Assembly: GCA_949902595.1 (NCBI GenBank)
Contig: CATLDC010000002.1
Coordinates: 122,899-186,898 of the forward strand
DNA from: an uncultured Candidatus Melainabacteria bacterium
Lineage (GTDB): Bacteria > Cyanobacteriota > Vampirovibrionia > Gastranaerophilales > Gastranaerophilaceae
Reading direction: 5' to 3'
DNA length: 64,000 nt
In this document: positions 25,263 to 33,680 of the stretch, in pieces
How positions within the stretch are numbered: the first letter of the stretch is position 1
How the letters are laid out: each line of letters opens with the position of its first letter
Program-made: the position numbers and the translations under genes
The notes under the pieces: generated by a model
Told to the model about the DNA's origin: nothing
The model's database searches: none
Seen by the model: only the letters and a program-made list of their open reading frames with translations

Positions 25263-26120
25263 CTAGAAAGAAGCAGCCGGTTTCTTTTGTTGAGTTGCAC
25301 CAGGAATAGCTTGCCAGTTAGCAGCCATAATCTTTTTGAAAGATTTAAGAGCAGTGTCTTCAAGTTCACCCAACTCTTCAGCTTCCATAATAAGCTCACG
25401 GAGCGGAAGAAGAGCTCTCTGGTCTCTCAAAACACCGAGTGCTGCTGCTGCGCCAGCTCTAACCAAATCGTTTTCAGAACGGTTTTTCATAACATCAATC
25501 AATGCAGGAACAGCTTTTGTATCGTTCAATTTGCCTAAAGAAGTTACTGCATAAATTCTTACGTTAACCCATTCGTCATACAACATGTTGATAATCTTAT
25601 CAACGCATTTTTTGTTTCCGATTTCGCCGAGAGCGCGGGTTGCGTCACATCTAACGTTAACTTTTTCGTGGTCTAAAGAATTCATCAAAGCATCTGTTGC
25701 AACATCACCGATTTCGATAAGAGCGTCTGTTGCTGTGATACAAACCTGGGAGTTTTCATCGTTAAGCGCTTCAACAAGCGGTTCAACAACGATTTTGCCG
25801 CCCAAACGTCCGAGTGCACGTGCTGCACGAACTCTAACATCAACGTTACGGTCTTCTCTTAATGATTCAATTAAGTGTTCGGTAGCTTTTGAATCACCGA
25901 GTTCGCCTAATGCACGAGCCGCATACAAACGAACGGAGCCGTTTTTATCGTTTTTCAAAACATTAATTAACGGTTCAACAGCTTTAGAATCGCCCATTTC
26001 GCCTAAAACACGGGCTGCGTTATATCTAACTTTTTCAGAACTTGAAGACATCAAATCATTGATAAGTTCCTGAAAAGATTTTTTGACTTGTTTCTTTTTG
26101 CTGTTTACTGTAATTGCCAT
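25263..26120 (-). CDS. HEAT-repeat scaffold protein (PBS-lyase-like repeats)
   Basis: 285 residues made of about seven HEAT repeats of some 31 residues (RYNAARVLGEMGDSKAVEPL, RLYAARALGELGDSKATEHL, RVRAARALGRLGGKIVVEPL and so on). Such alpha-solenoids bind proteins; in cyanobacteria related repeats occur in phycobilin lyases, but no chromophore genes are present here, so lyase activity should not be assumed. The 5' region carries the GGCAATTTT-N13-ACTTTATATA motif 48 nt before the ATG. Confidence 0.88.
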   Translation of the reverse strand: MAITVNSKKKQVKKSFQELINDLMSSSSEKVRYNAARVLGEMGDSKAVEPLINVLKNDKNGSVRLYAARALGELGDSKATEHLIESLREDRNVDVRVRAARALGRLGGKIVVEPLVEALNDENSQVCITATDALIEIGDVATDALMNSLDHEKVNVRCDATRALGEIGNKKCVDKIINMLYDEWVNVRIYAVTSLGKLNDTKAVPALIDVMKNRSENDLVRAGAAAALGVLRDQRALLPLRELIMEAEELGELEDTALKSFKKIMAANWQAIPGATQQKKPAASF

Positions 26121-26168
26121 ACACGTTACCTCCGATATGTAAACATATTTTTCTAACTTCTACACAGT

Positions 26169-26200
26169 TATATAAAGTACGGTTCTTATAAAAAATTGCC
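26169..26200 (-). promoter_or_regulatory. GGCAATTTT-N13-ACTTTATATA motif, copy 2
   Basis: Exact matches to both boxes with a 13-nt spacer, before the HEAT-repeat gene. The rest of the intergenic stretch 26201-26409 shows nothing recognisable. Confidence 0.7.
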
Positions 26201-26409
26201 TTTATCTTTCGATTTGTTAAATTTTTGTTACATTCCCTTTTTAGGGTAAAATTTACACTTAATCTCAGTAGTATTAATATACCATATTTTTACATATTTA
26301 TGACTAGTCTTGTAGATAATTTTACAAAACTTAATTCTAATAATAATTAATATACTCCTCAAATTTAGTCATATTAAGAAAACTATCACTTTAAAAAACT
26401 TTACATATA

Positions 26410-28035
26410 TTACCCACCAGGGATAGTAATACAGAACTCGCTGCCCTTATTTAATTTTGTTTTTACTCCTATTTTTCCGTTGTGTTTTTCTATAATCTTT
26501 TGCGAAATTGCAAGCCCCAAGCCTGTTCCGACCCCGACTCCTTTTGTTGTATAACCCGCAAAAAATATTTTGTCGGGATCTTTTATTCCGCATCCTGTAT
26601 CTTTGATTTTTACAACAAGATTGTTGTCAAGATAATCGGTGTCAATAGTTATTGAACCCTCTGTTTTTATTGACTGTGCTGCGTTTACAAGAATATTCAT
26701 AAACACCTGATTAAGCATGTTCGGATAACATTTTATTGGCGGAAGCTTGCCGTAATTCTTTACAATTGTTATCCTGTTTTTTGTTTCATGCCGGATTAAA
26801 TCAAGTGTAAGGTCGATTTCTTTATTAATATCAGCTTCCTGAAGTTCCGCCTCATCAAGTCTTACAAACTTTCTCAAAGAAATCACAAGTCTATTGATGC
26901 GTGCAATTGCCTCGCTGTCAATATTATTAATCTCTCCCAAAAGTTCGCTTATTTCTGAATCATTTATTCTTGAGATTATCTTTTTTGTAATCTCGTTATT
27001 TGATTTGATTGAAGCAACCGGAGTGTTAATCTCATGCGCTACGCCTGCAACAAGTTGACCGAGTGATGCCATTTTTTCAGAGTTAATAAGTTGGAGCTGG
27101 GTTGCCTTAAGTTCTTCTAACGTTCTTGTCAAATCATTAACCAGCTCGCCCTGAATAATCGCGTTACCCAGCTGTGAGGAAACACCGTCAAGAACTTCGA
27201 GCGCGTCGTTCAATCTTGTTTTTTGTTTTGTTGAAAGCACAATCACTCCGAGAAGTTTGTTCAGGTGATAAATCGGAACCACGATTCGCTGCACGGATTC
27301 TCTAAAAGGTTTTGCTTCCTGATATTCTTTCATGCAGATATTGCAGCAAACTTTAGCCGATTTGATATGATTATTGACTTCTTTATCAAAAGATATAATC
27401 TTATTAATATCGCTCTTATCCAGAGATTCAACAATTTGAAAGCTTTTGTCGGATTCTTTTGCGTAATATGCTCTGAACGCGCCGAACATTTGCGAGAGTT
27501 CTTCAAGCGCAGAGGTTAGGATGATTGAGGTGTCGATTGATTCTCTAATAATATTAGATATATTATTAAGGAGCAAAAGTTTCATTGCCTGTGATTGCGC
27601 CTGCTGTTTTATTCTGGAGAGGGTTTTGTTCTCGTTTTCAAGGAGCGATATTTTTTTCTGGTAATTCTGGTTTCTTTGAAGCACATTTTCCAAGCTGATT
27701 TTAGCGGTCACATCCGTAAAAACAATTATTATATAATTATTTTTCTTTGCAGAGTTCATATCATAATAAAAATAATCGTTATTAGAAGTCTGGTACATAA
27801 CATGCGCAGAAAAGTCTTCCGGCGATGCAACAGCCTGAGCAATCGGGGAATGCACCGCGACATCATTGCTCACAAGTGCACAGATATTATAATTCAGTTT
27901 ATGCGAGAATTTTTTCAGGTTTTCAAAATCAGAAAAAACACGTTTAAAAACGTTGTTTCTAAAAACAACATTATTTTTGTTATCCAGAACAATAACTGCG
28001 CTGTTAAACTTGTTGAATAAATCAAACTTCCCCAT
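26410..28035 (-). CDS. Cytoplasmic sensor histidine kinase (PAS-GAF-HisKA-HATPase)
   Basis: 541 residues without membrane segments. A PAS-like domain (about 5-115), a coiled coil, a GAF-like domain (about 160-295) with a cysteine pair (VCCNICMKEY) that could bind metal or a cofactor, then HisKA with the phospho-acceptor in GVAHEINTPVASI (about H334), and the ATPase boxes NAAQSIKTEG, KDTGCGIKDPDKIF and GVGTGLGLAISQKII. I start at ATG 28035; TATAAT lies 6 nt upstream, implying a leaderless message. No response regulator is adjacent. It is divergent from the flagellar operon at 28145, so it could regulate motility. Confidence 0.9.
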   Translation of the reverse strand: MGKFDLFNKFNSAVIVLDNKNNVVFRNNVFKRVFSDFENLKKFSHKLNYNICALVSNDVAVHSPIAQAVASPEDFSAHVMYQTSNNDYFYYDMNSAKKNNYIIIVFTDVTAKISLENVLQRNQNYQKKISLLENENKTLSRIKQQAQSQAMKLLLLNNISNIIRESIDTSIILTSALEELSQMFGAFRAYYAKESDKSFQIVESLDKSDINKIISFDKEVNNHIKSAKVCCNICMKEYQEAKPFRESVQRIVVPIYHLNKLLGVIVLSTKQKTRLNDALEVLDGVSSQLGNAIIQGELVNDLTRTLEELKATQLQLINSEKMASLGQLVAGVAHEINTPVASIKSNNEITKKIISRINDSEISELLGEINNIDSEAIARINRLVISLRKFVRLDEAELQEADINKEIDLTLDLIRHETKNRITIVKNYGKLPPIKCYPNMLNQVFMNILVNAAQSIKTEGSITIDTDYLDNNLVVKIKDTGCGIKDPDKIFFAGYTTKGVGVGTGLGLAISQKIIEKHNGKIGVKTKLNKGSEFCITIPGG

Positions 28036-28144
28036 GTCAATATTATATGACAAATTAAAGTATTAGCCAAATCTTATTCCTGCCCGATTGGATTAATAGG
28101 GAAATCTAATTTAAATTTATTAAATCTTGTTAAAGTATAGTAGA

Positions 28145-28687
28145 ATGAAATTTCATCTGCTAAAAATATTTTTAGTGCTCAGCCTCATAGCTCCGCCTGT
28201 TTTTTGCGCGGACAAATTGTTTTTACTAAACGACAGATGCACGCAGGATTTGTACACCTCGACTTTTAATTATTTCGACAATTTTCCGCAAATTGAAGCA
28301 ATAAGAGACATTCGGGGAATTACACTAAGGTTTGAATTAAAAACACCGGAGGATGATTACACAAAGCTTGAGCCTGATATCAGGCAGAAAATAAAAATCA
28401 TTCAGTATTTTTTGGCAAAAATTAAAAATCCTGTTATAATAGAAGTGCACACGGAAAAAGTTCCGGAGCAATACTGCTGTAATCTGAAGAACTGGGAATT
28501 TTCAACAGTTGTAGCTAATAATATTCAGGATATTTTTGTAAAAGAAGAGCCCAGGATTCACACAGAGCGGATTTATACGGTTGGTTACGGGGAATTTATG
28601 CCGGCTGGAAAGAATACTCCAAATAATGGTAGTAATTACAGCAACAGAGTTGATATAATAATACTATGTAGCATGAGTGGAGAATAG
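28145..28687 (+). CDS. Secreted OmpA/MotB-like domain protein
   Basis: 180 residues: a signal peptide (MKFHLLKIFLVLSLIAPPVF) and an OmpA-family C-terminal domain (NWEFSTVVANNI; YTVGYGEFMPAGKNTPNNGS; NRVDIIIL), which binds peptidoglycan in MotB and OmpA. It lacks the MotB membrane helix and plug, so it is not a plain MotB. It is the first gene of an operon with fliL, fliM and fliN, 1 nt before fliL, so a role around the motor or its wall anchoring is likely. The start ATG 28145 is only 3 nt after TATAGT. Confidence 0.78.
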   Translation: MKFHLLKIFLVLSLIAPPVFCADKLFLLNDRCTQDLYTSTFNYFDNFPQIEAIRDIRGITLRFELKTPEDDYTKLEPDIRQKIKIIQYFLAKIKNPVIIEVHTEKVPEQYCCNLKNWEFSTVVANNIQDIFVKEEPRIHTERIYTVGYGEFMPAGKNTPNNGSNYSNRVDIIILCSMSGE

Positions 28688-28688
28688 T

Positions 28689-29291
28689 ATGGCTGAAAAT
28701 GATAAAGCTGGAGATAATAAGAATCAGGATTTGACCAAGTTTATGACAATTGTGCTTGTCGCAATGGCAATCCTTTTCATAGTGTCAGCAGGTGTTAACT
28801 ATGTATTGATAGACAACCTTGTTGCACAAAGATTGAGCACAATTTCACTCTCCAACGAAGAATTGGGTGAAGAAGAAGGCGAAGAAGACGAGCTGCAAAA
28901 AGGTATTATTGTTGATTTAGGAGACTTTATCCTCAACCTTTGTGACGAGAACCAGAAAAAGTATCTGAAAGTTAATGTTGCAATAGAAGTTACAAAAAAA
29001 GACACAGATTTCCCTGCACAGGAAGCTCAAAAGAGCGGCGGACACGGCGGTCATGGCGAAGCAGCACCTGCTAAGGATCCAATGGAAGAAATTCAGAAAG
29101 AAATGAATCAGTACAAACCTGCAATCAGAGACGCAGTGATTACAAATCTTTCAAGCAAAACATCTGCGGAGCTTGCAACAGCTGCCGGCAAGGAATTGTC
29201 TAAAGAACAGATTACAAACGACATCAATTCAATCTTAGGCGGAGAAAGAGAAGTTTTAAGAGTTAGCTTCGGGCAGTTTATTATTCAATAG
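28689..29291 (+). CDS. fliL: Flagellar basal body-associated protein FliL
   Basis: 200 residues: a short cytoplasmic tail, one membrane helix (about 18-42, FMTIVLVAMAILFIVSAGVN), then a periplasmic FliL domain starting IVDLGDFILNL and ending VLRVSFGQFIIQ. A Gly/His-rich loop (SGGHGGHGEAAP) interrupts the domain. FliL supports the stator around the MS ring. I start at ATG 28689, just after the OmpA-like gene stop. fliM follows after 6 nt. Confidence 0.9.
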   Translation: MAENDKAGDNKNQDLTKFMTIVLVAMAILFIVSAGVNYVLIDNLVAQRLSTISLSNEELGEEEGEEDELQKGIIVDLGDFILNLCDENQKKYLKVNVAIEVTKKDTDFPAQEAQKSGGHGGHGEAAPAKDPMEEIQKEMNQYKPAIRDAVITNLSSKTSAELATAAGKELSKEQITNDINSILGGEREVLRVSFGQFIIQ

Positions 29292-29297
29292 GAAGAT

Positions 29298-30281
29298 ATG
29301 GCAGAGACAAACAGCAACAATTTAATACATTCATACGACTCGTTTGACGATGATTTCACGGATTCGGAGCACAAGAGTTATAAGCTATATAACTTCCGCC
29401 GTCCGGACAAGTTTTCAAAAGACAACCTGAAAGCCTTAAGAGACATCCACCGCGAGTTCTCCAAGGCAATTTCGCTTATCTTGAGCGGTTATTTGCGTAT
29501 GCGTGTTGAGATTGAAATCGTATCGGTTGACCAGCTCACGTACGAAGAATTTGTGCGTTCAATGCCTTCTCCAACAAGCGTCGGGGTGTTTGAATTTGAG
29601 CCGCTTTCAGGCCAGATTCTTCTTGGTATAAGCTTCGAAGTTGTGTCCTGCATTGTTAACAGAATGCTTGGCGGGGTCGGAACGATTGACGCACAGTCAA
29701 GAGAGCTTACCGATATTGAGAAGGCTCTTGCAAAAAAGATTATTAATATTATTATCAAATCTCTTGAAGATTCATGGAACGCGATTATTCCGGTCACAGG
29801 AAAGTTCATAAGCCTTGATGACAACTACCAGTCAATACAGGTTGCAACAGCCGGAGAAATCGTTGCCCTTCTGACTTTCGAAGTCCAGATTTCAGGCAAA
29901 CACTTTGGCTTGTTCAGCATCTGCTTCCCGTACCCTGTATTGGAAACGGTTCTCGGTCACTTGAGCACGCAGCACTTTTTCCAGACTAAAGGTCTTGTTG
30001 CTTCGAACGACGAGCGCTTGAAAATGATTTCGAAGATTAACACTTCAAATGTTGACGTGAGGGTTCAGTTCGGGCAGTGCAATATCACTCTGGACGACTT
30101 TTTGCAGTTATCAGAGGGTGATATTATCAAGCTTGACAACAAGGTTTCGGACGATTTGATAGTAAAAGTTAACGGGGAAAAGAAATTCTTTGCGCGTCCC
30201 GGAACATTAAAAGATAAAATTTGTGTTAAAATAACAGATGTCTATGATGAAATGCATGAATTATTAAGGAATTATTTTTAG
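29298..30281 (+). CDS. fliM: Flagellar motor switch protein FliM
   Basis: 327 residues. The middle CheC-like domain (LRDIHREFSKAISLILSGYL; LSGQILLGISFEVVSCIVNR; ALAKKIINIIIKSLEDSW) and the C-terminal SpoA domain (VQFGQCNITLDDFLQLSEGD; KLDNKVSDDLIVKVNGEKKF) are complete. The N-terminus (LIHSYDSFDDDF) does not show the usual EIDALL CheY-binding peptide. FliM forms the C-ring rotor that sets rotation direction. In operon with fliL and fliN. Confidence 0.95.
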   Translation: MAETNSNNLIHSYDSFDDDFTDSEHKSYKLYNFRRPDKFSKDNLKALRDIHREFSKAISLILSGYLRMRVEIEIVSVDQLTYEEFVRSMPSPTSVGVFEFEPLSGQILLGISFEVVSCIVNRMLGGVGTIDAQSRELTDIEKALAKKIINIIIKSLEDSWNAIIPVTGKFISLDDNYQSIQVATAGEIVALLTFEVQISGKHFGLFSICFPYPVLETVLGHLSTQHFFQTKGLVASNDERLKMISKINTSNVDVRVQFGQCNITLDDFLQLSEGDIIKLDNKVSDDLIVKVNGEKKFFARPGTLKDKICVKITDVYDEMHELLRNYF

Positions 30282-30293
30282 AGAGGACTTCAA

Positions 30294-30800
30294 ATGTTGG
30301 GTGATGACGATATCAAAGATTCAAATGACAGTATAAATGAAGAAATGTTTGAAACGGAGGATGAAATTAAAGCCGGTCAAGAATTAGGAGACCTGCCTCA
30401 CTTCGGTCATCCGACAGGAAACGAATCTGCTGAAAATTCTGGAGCTGATACAACAGTTACGGTTCAGCCGGTTCAGTTTGCGTCTTTTGAAGACTTGGAT
30501 CAGGTTCAAGGACCGCAAAATCAGAATTTGAATATACTTCTGGATGTAAAATTACAGCTTACCGTAGAACTCGGGAAAACAGAGCTTCCGATTAAGAAGG
30601 TCTTAGAATTAACAAAAGGCTCAATTGTAACGCTAAACAAAGCTGCCGGCGAACCTGTCGAGCTTTATGCAAACGGAAAGCTTATTGCATACGGCGAAGT
30701 TGTTGTTATTGAGGATAATTTCGGGTTAAGAATTACCCACATCACAGACCCGGCTAAACGTTTAAACTCTTTGAACAGCGGAGCTTCTAAAGAAGAGTAA
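30294..30800 (+). CDS. fliN: Flagellar motor switch protein FliN
   Basis: 168 residues: a long acidic N-terminal part (1-75) and a C-terminal SpoA/FliN domain (LDVKLQLTVELGKTELPIKK; LTKGSIVTLNKAAGEPVELY; GEVVVIEDNFGLRITHI). FliN builds the lower C-ring and binds FliH at the export apparatus. It is the last gene of the operon, followed by a strong terminator. Confidence 0.95.
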   Translation: MLGDDDIKDSNDSINEEMFETEDEIKAGQELGDLPHFGHPTGNESAENSGADTTVTVQPVQFASFEDLDQVQGPQNQNLNILLDVKLQLTVELGKTELPIKKVLELTKGSIVTLNKAAGEPVELYANGKLIAYGEVVVIEDNFGLRITHITDPAKRLNSLNSGASKEE

Positions 30801-30838
30801 AGAAAAGATTGACTTGATGTCATATTTAAAGTATTTTG

Positions 30839-30863
30839 AAAGTGTACTTCGGTACACTTTTTT
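30839..30863 (+). terminator. Rho-independent terminator with UUCG loop
   Basis: AAAGTGTAC and GTACACTTT form a 9-bp stem closed by a C(UUCG)G tetraloop, then T-run. It ends the fliLMN operon. Confidence 0.9.
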
Positions 30864-30892
30864 GATATCACAATAAATTTAGGGAAGAGAAT

Positions 30893-31975
30893 ATGGATTT
30901 TACTACACTAACCATCGACGTTTTGAAAATGCTTTCTGTTGCAGGAAGTTACGGAATCGGGATTATTTTGCTTACAGTTATCGTAAGAGCAGCAATGTGG
31001 CCTCTTGGCTTAACCCAGCAGCGCTCAATGAGAACAATGCAGCTTTTGCAGCCTAAGATGAAAGCAATCCAGGAAAGATACAAAAGCAACCCGCAGGTTA
31101 TGCAGCAAAAAATGATGGAGTTCTACAAAGAACACAAGTTTAATCCAATGGCAGGCTGCTTCCCACTACTTATACAGATGCCTATTTTCATTTTGCTCTA
31201 CTCAACTTTGATGAGCCCTCAATTTATCCAGATGGCAGGTGATTCCCAGTTCTTGTTCATAAAAAGATTGGACGCAACTCTTAAGACTTCCGCAGGAATC
31301 TCAAACGACGGAGTTTTGGGCGTTTCAAAATACGATACATTTATGACAGGTAAGACTGCAAAAGTATACCTCAAAGGTATTGATGAGCCACTTGAAAATG
31401 TTAAGATTGAAAAACCGAACAAAGCAGTAGAAGTTCAGGGCGAGCTTGAACCGGGCAAGACTGCTGATTTCAAAATCAGCCTCGACAGCTTGAACCTCAA
31501 GTTCAGCCAACTTGACCAGATTGAAAAAGCAGAAATTGATGTTACTGATGTTCAGACAAAAGAATCTGAAAAAATGACTTTTGAAAGAAAAGACGGACTT
31601 CTTGTTTCATCAATTCCGACAAAAGAAATGAAGGCTTCTTTCCACTATGACGTGCTTCTTTTGATTGCCCTGTTTGCTGTTACAATGATACTTTCACAAA
31701 AAGCAATGATGGCAATGAACAAAAACGCGCAGCAAGACCCGGCTCAAGCAGCTATGCAAAAATCAATGAACACATTTATGCCGATTATGCTTACATTCAC
31801 TTTTGTAATCATTCCTATTCCGGCAGGTGTTCTGCTTTATTTGATTTCAAGCAACATATTCCAGGTTATCCAGACCGTGATTATCAACAAACAGCTTGAA
31901 GCAGAGGATGCGAGAAAAGAAGCTAAGGTTGATGACATTGATTTGGCTAACGCGAAGCAAATAAAGGAAAAATAA
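30893..31975 (+). CDS. yidC: Membrane protein insertase YidC/Oxa1
   Basis: 360 residues. TM segments include YGIGIILLTVIVRAAMWPL with the conserved Arg in the groove, the helical hairpin (QLLQPKMKAIQERYKSNPQV), CFPLLIQMPIFILLYSTL, and the last pair (LLIALFAVTMILSQKAM; FVIIPIPAGVLLYLISSNIF). A soluble insert of about 100 residues lies between the membrane segments (about 120-245), outside the cell membrane side. YidC inserts membrane proteins with or after SecYEG. The usual neighbours rpmH/rnpA are absent. Confidence 0.94.
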   Translation: MDFTTLTIDVLKMLSVAGSYGIGIILLTVIVRAAMWPLGLTQQRSMRTMQLLQPKMKAIQERYKSNPQVMQQKMMEFYKEHKFNPMAGCFPLLIQMPIFILLYSTLMSPQFIQMAGDSQFLFIKRLDATLKTSAGISNDGVLGVSKYDTFMTGKTAKVYLKGIDEPLENVKIEKPNKAVEVQGELEPGKTADFKISLDSLNLKFSQLDQIEKAEIDVTDVQTKESEKMTFERKDGLLVSSIPTKEMKASFHYDVLLLIALFAVTMILSQKAMMAMNKNAQQDPAQAAMQKSMNTFMPIMLTFTFVIIPIPAGVLLYLISSNIFQVIQTVIINKQLEAEDARKEAKVDDIDLANAKQIKEK

Positions 31976-31989
31976 GTTATAATATAAAT

Positions 31990-32772
31990 ATGCAGAAGCG
32001 AACCTATCTAAACGGCAGTATAAAAAACGGAAACATCATGAGATGGCCGGTCAACAATCTTGTTGTCTATATTGCACCGATGAAGTTCTACTCAAAACCC
32101 GGAGAGGACGCTAAATTCCGCAAAATGGTTATGGACGCGTTTTCTGTGTGGGCTGCTGCAACAGGCGGAAAACTGCATTTCAGGATTACAAATGTGCTTC
32201 TGGAATCCAATATCAATGTTGACTGGAAACGCGTTGACAGACAGGCTCTCGGCCACTGCTACTTCAACTGGGACGCACAGGGAAGATTGTACGGCGCAGA
32301 AGTGTCTATCGGACTAACGGACGGCCGTATCCATAAACAGTACGACAACGACATCGAAGTCAACCACACGATTCTGCACGAAGTCGGACATGCGCTCGGG
32401 CTCAACCACAGCCCTTACAGAGAAGATATTATGTACACCCCGCACCAGTACGGAGTTGCAGCGCTTTCGGAGAATGATAAACACTCGATTAACTGGCTTT
32501 ACAGACTGCCAGCAGGCGCTTCTGTTAAGCAGATTGCTTCAAAGTACGGGATTTCGACTTCCACTGACATTGATTCTGTTATAAGGAAGATTGAGACTAA
32601 AGATAACAAATCTTTACAAAGTGAAGATAATAAGATGAGTATTTCCACCCAGCGGGATTTGCTGGAAGAAGCCTCTAATATCGGGGATTTGAAGCGTTAC
32701 AACATGCTGCTTCAAAACATTTCTTTGTCTCCAAATGTAACGAATTATTTAAAAAACAACAGACAAAACTAA
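31990..32772 (+). CDS. Matrixin-like zinc metalloprotease
   Basis: 260 residues with the metzincin zinc site HEVGHALGLNH and the Met-turn candidate DIMYTP. Upstream, FSVWAAATGGKLHFRI is the matrixin 'W' segment. No signal peptide or pro-domain is visible, and the C-terminal 80 residues are polar and helical. TATAAT ends 6 nt before the ATG, a leaderless layout. A second metzincin lies at 50437 but with signal anchor and TPRs. Substrate unknown. Confidence 0.85.
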   Translation: MQKRTYLNGSIKNGNIMRWPVNNLVVYIAPMKFYSKPGEDAKFRKMVMDAFSVWAAATGGKLHFRITNVLLESNINVDWKRVDRQALGHCYFNWDAQGRLYGAEVSIGLTDGRIHKQYDNDIEVNHTILHEVGHALGLNHSPYREDIMYTPHQYGVAALSENDKHSINWLYRLPAGASVKQIASKYGISTSTDIDSVIRKIETKDNKSLQSEDNKMSISTQRDLLEEASNIGDLKRYNMLLQNISLSPNVTNYLKNNRQN

Positions 32773-32778
32773 TTTTCG

Positions 32779-32810
32779 GGCAATTTTTACAACGCCGGTG
32801 TTTTTATATA
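32779..32810 (+). promoter_or_regulatory. GGCAATTTT-N13-(A/T)(C/T)TTTATATA motif, copy 3
   Basis: GGCAATTTT, 13 nt, TTTTTATATA, 29 nt before the ATG at 32840. The second box differs from the other copies at two positions. Confidence 0.6.
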
Positions 32811-32839
32811 AACATGTAACTCCAAAATCTGGTGTGTAG

Positions 32840-33604
32840 ATGATTAATCCGATAACGTTTAAAATAAGTGTTGCGCATAACAAACAGGCAGCGCAGAGCT
32901 CACAAGGTTTCACCCCGAATCCTTTGTGCCAGAGGGCAGACACAGTACTTGCCAACTATAATCAGGTGCTGGTTAAGCCGAAGTTTGACAAAGATTCTGC
33001 GGAGGTAATGAACAATGTTGCGTATCTAAACAGCATTACCCCAATGAGATTCAGACTCCCGCAAAGTTTCAAGATTGATGAAATCAACGGTGAAAGTTTT
33101 TATAATCCTGACGGAACATTGGCTTTTATAAGCGAATACAGAGAAGATTCGATAAGGAATTATTATCCGGCCAAAGAAGTGAAGGACGATAGAATCAGCG
33201 TAGAAATGATAGAAGAGCTGGACAAGGAGACAGGCAGAATGATAGCCAAATATGAGCCTGCCGTAAGAAAAGAAGGGACTTTGAAAACCAATATCACGGT
33301 TTTTGATGAGAAGCAAAACAACAAATACATCCTGTTTCAGACAGAAGAAGAGGGGCTTGTTGAAAGCACTACAGAGTTTTCAGGTGAAGGAAAGTCTTTC
33401 CGCGCGCTCATGCGGAATCCTGATACAACTGTGCCTGTAAGATATATGGAAATGAAGGAAAACGAAGCCGGGGAGCTTTCTGTTACAAGCTGCAAATTCG
33501 ATAGCGCAGGAAAACTTACTGAAATAAAGCGGAATAGTGCATCCGGGGAGGTTCTTATACAGTATGACGGCGAGAATAAAATTGTTAAGGTAAGAAACAA
33601 TTAA
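32840..33604 (+). CDS. Unrecognised tagged protein, beta-rich
   Basis: 254 residues. It starts MINPITFKIS, the tag pattern seen in other unknowns here. The rest predicts as beta-rich repeats in which successive strands carry phrases such as YNPDGTLAFISEYREDS, NITVFDEKQNNKYILFQ, SCKFDSAGKLTEIKRN and QYDGENKIVKVRN, resembling RHS/YD-like turns but too diverged to assign. No signal peptide. It is driven by motif copy 3 and followed by the smc promoter. Confidence 0.72.
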   Translation: MINPITFKISVAHNKQAAQSSQGFTPNPLCQRADTVLANYNQVLVKPKFDKDSAEVMNNVAYLNSITPMRFRLPQSFKIDEINGESFYNPDGTLAFISEYREDSIRNYYPAKEVKDDRISVEMIEELDKETGRMIAKYEPAVRKEGTLKTNITVFDEKQNNKYILFQTEEEGLVESTTEFSGEGKSFRALMRNPDTTVPVRYMEMKENEAGELSVTSCKFDSAGKLTEIKRNSASGEVLIQYDGENKIVKVRNN

Positions 33605-33618
33605 ACTCCGTTTACACA

Positions 33619-33647
33619 TTGACATAGAGCTGATTTTAGTGTGTAAT
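33619..33647 (+). promoter_or_regulatory. Sigma70-type promoter of smc
   Basis: TTGACA, 17 nt, TGTAAT, 33 nt before the smc ATG. Confidence 0.65.
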
Positions 33648-33680
33648 TAATGTAAGGACGGAGTTATTAGAGGGAATTTA

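Noticed and set aside
25263..26120. Phycobilin lyase
   Set aside because: HEAT repeats match the fold only; no phycobiliprotein or pigment genes are near, so a generic scaffold is safer.
28145..28687. MotB
   Set aside because: No N-terminal membrane helix with the proton-binding Asp and no motA next to it; only the OmpA-like domain is shared.
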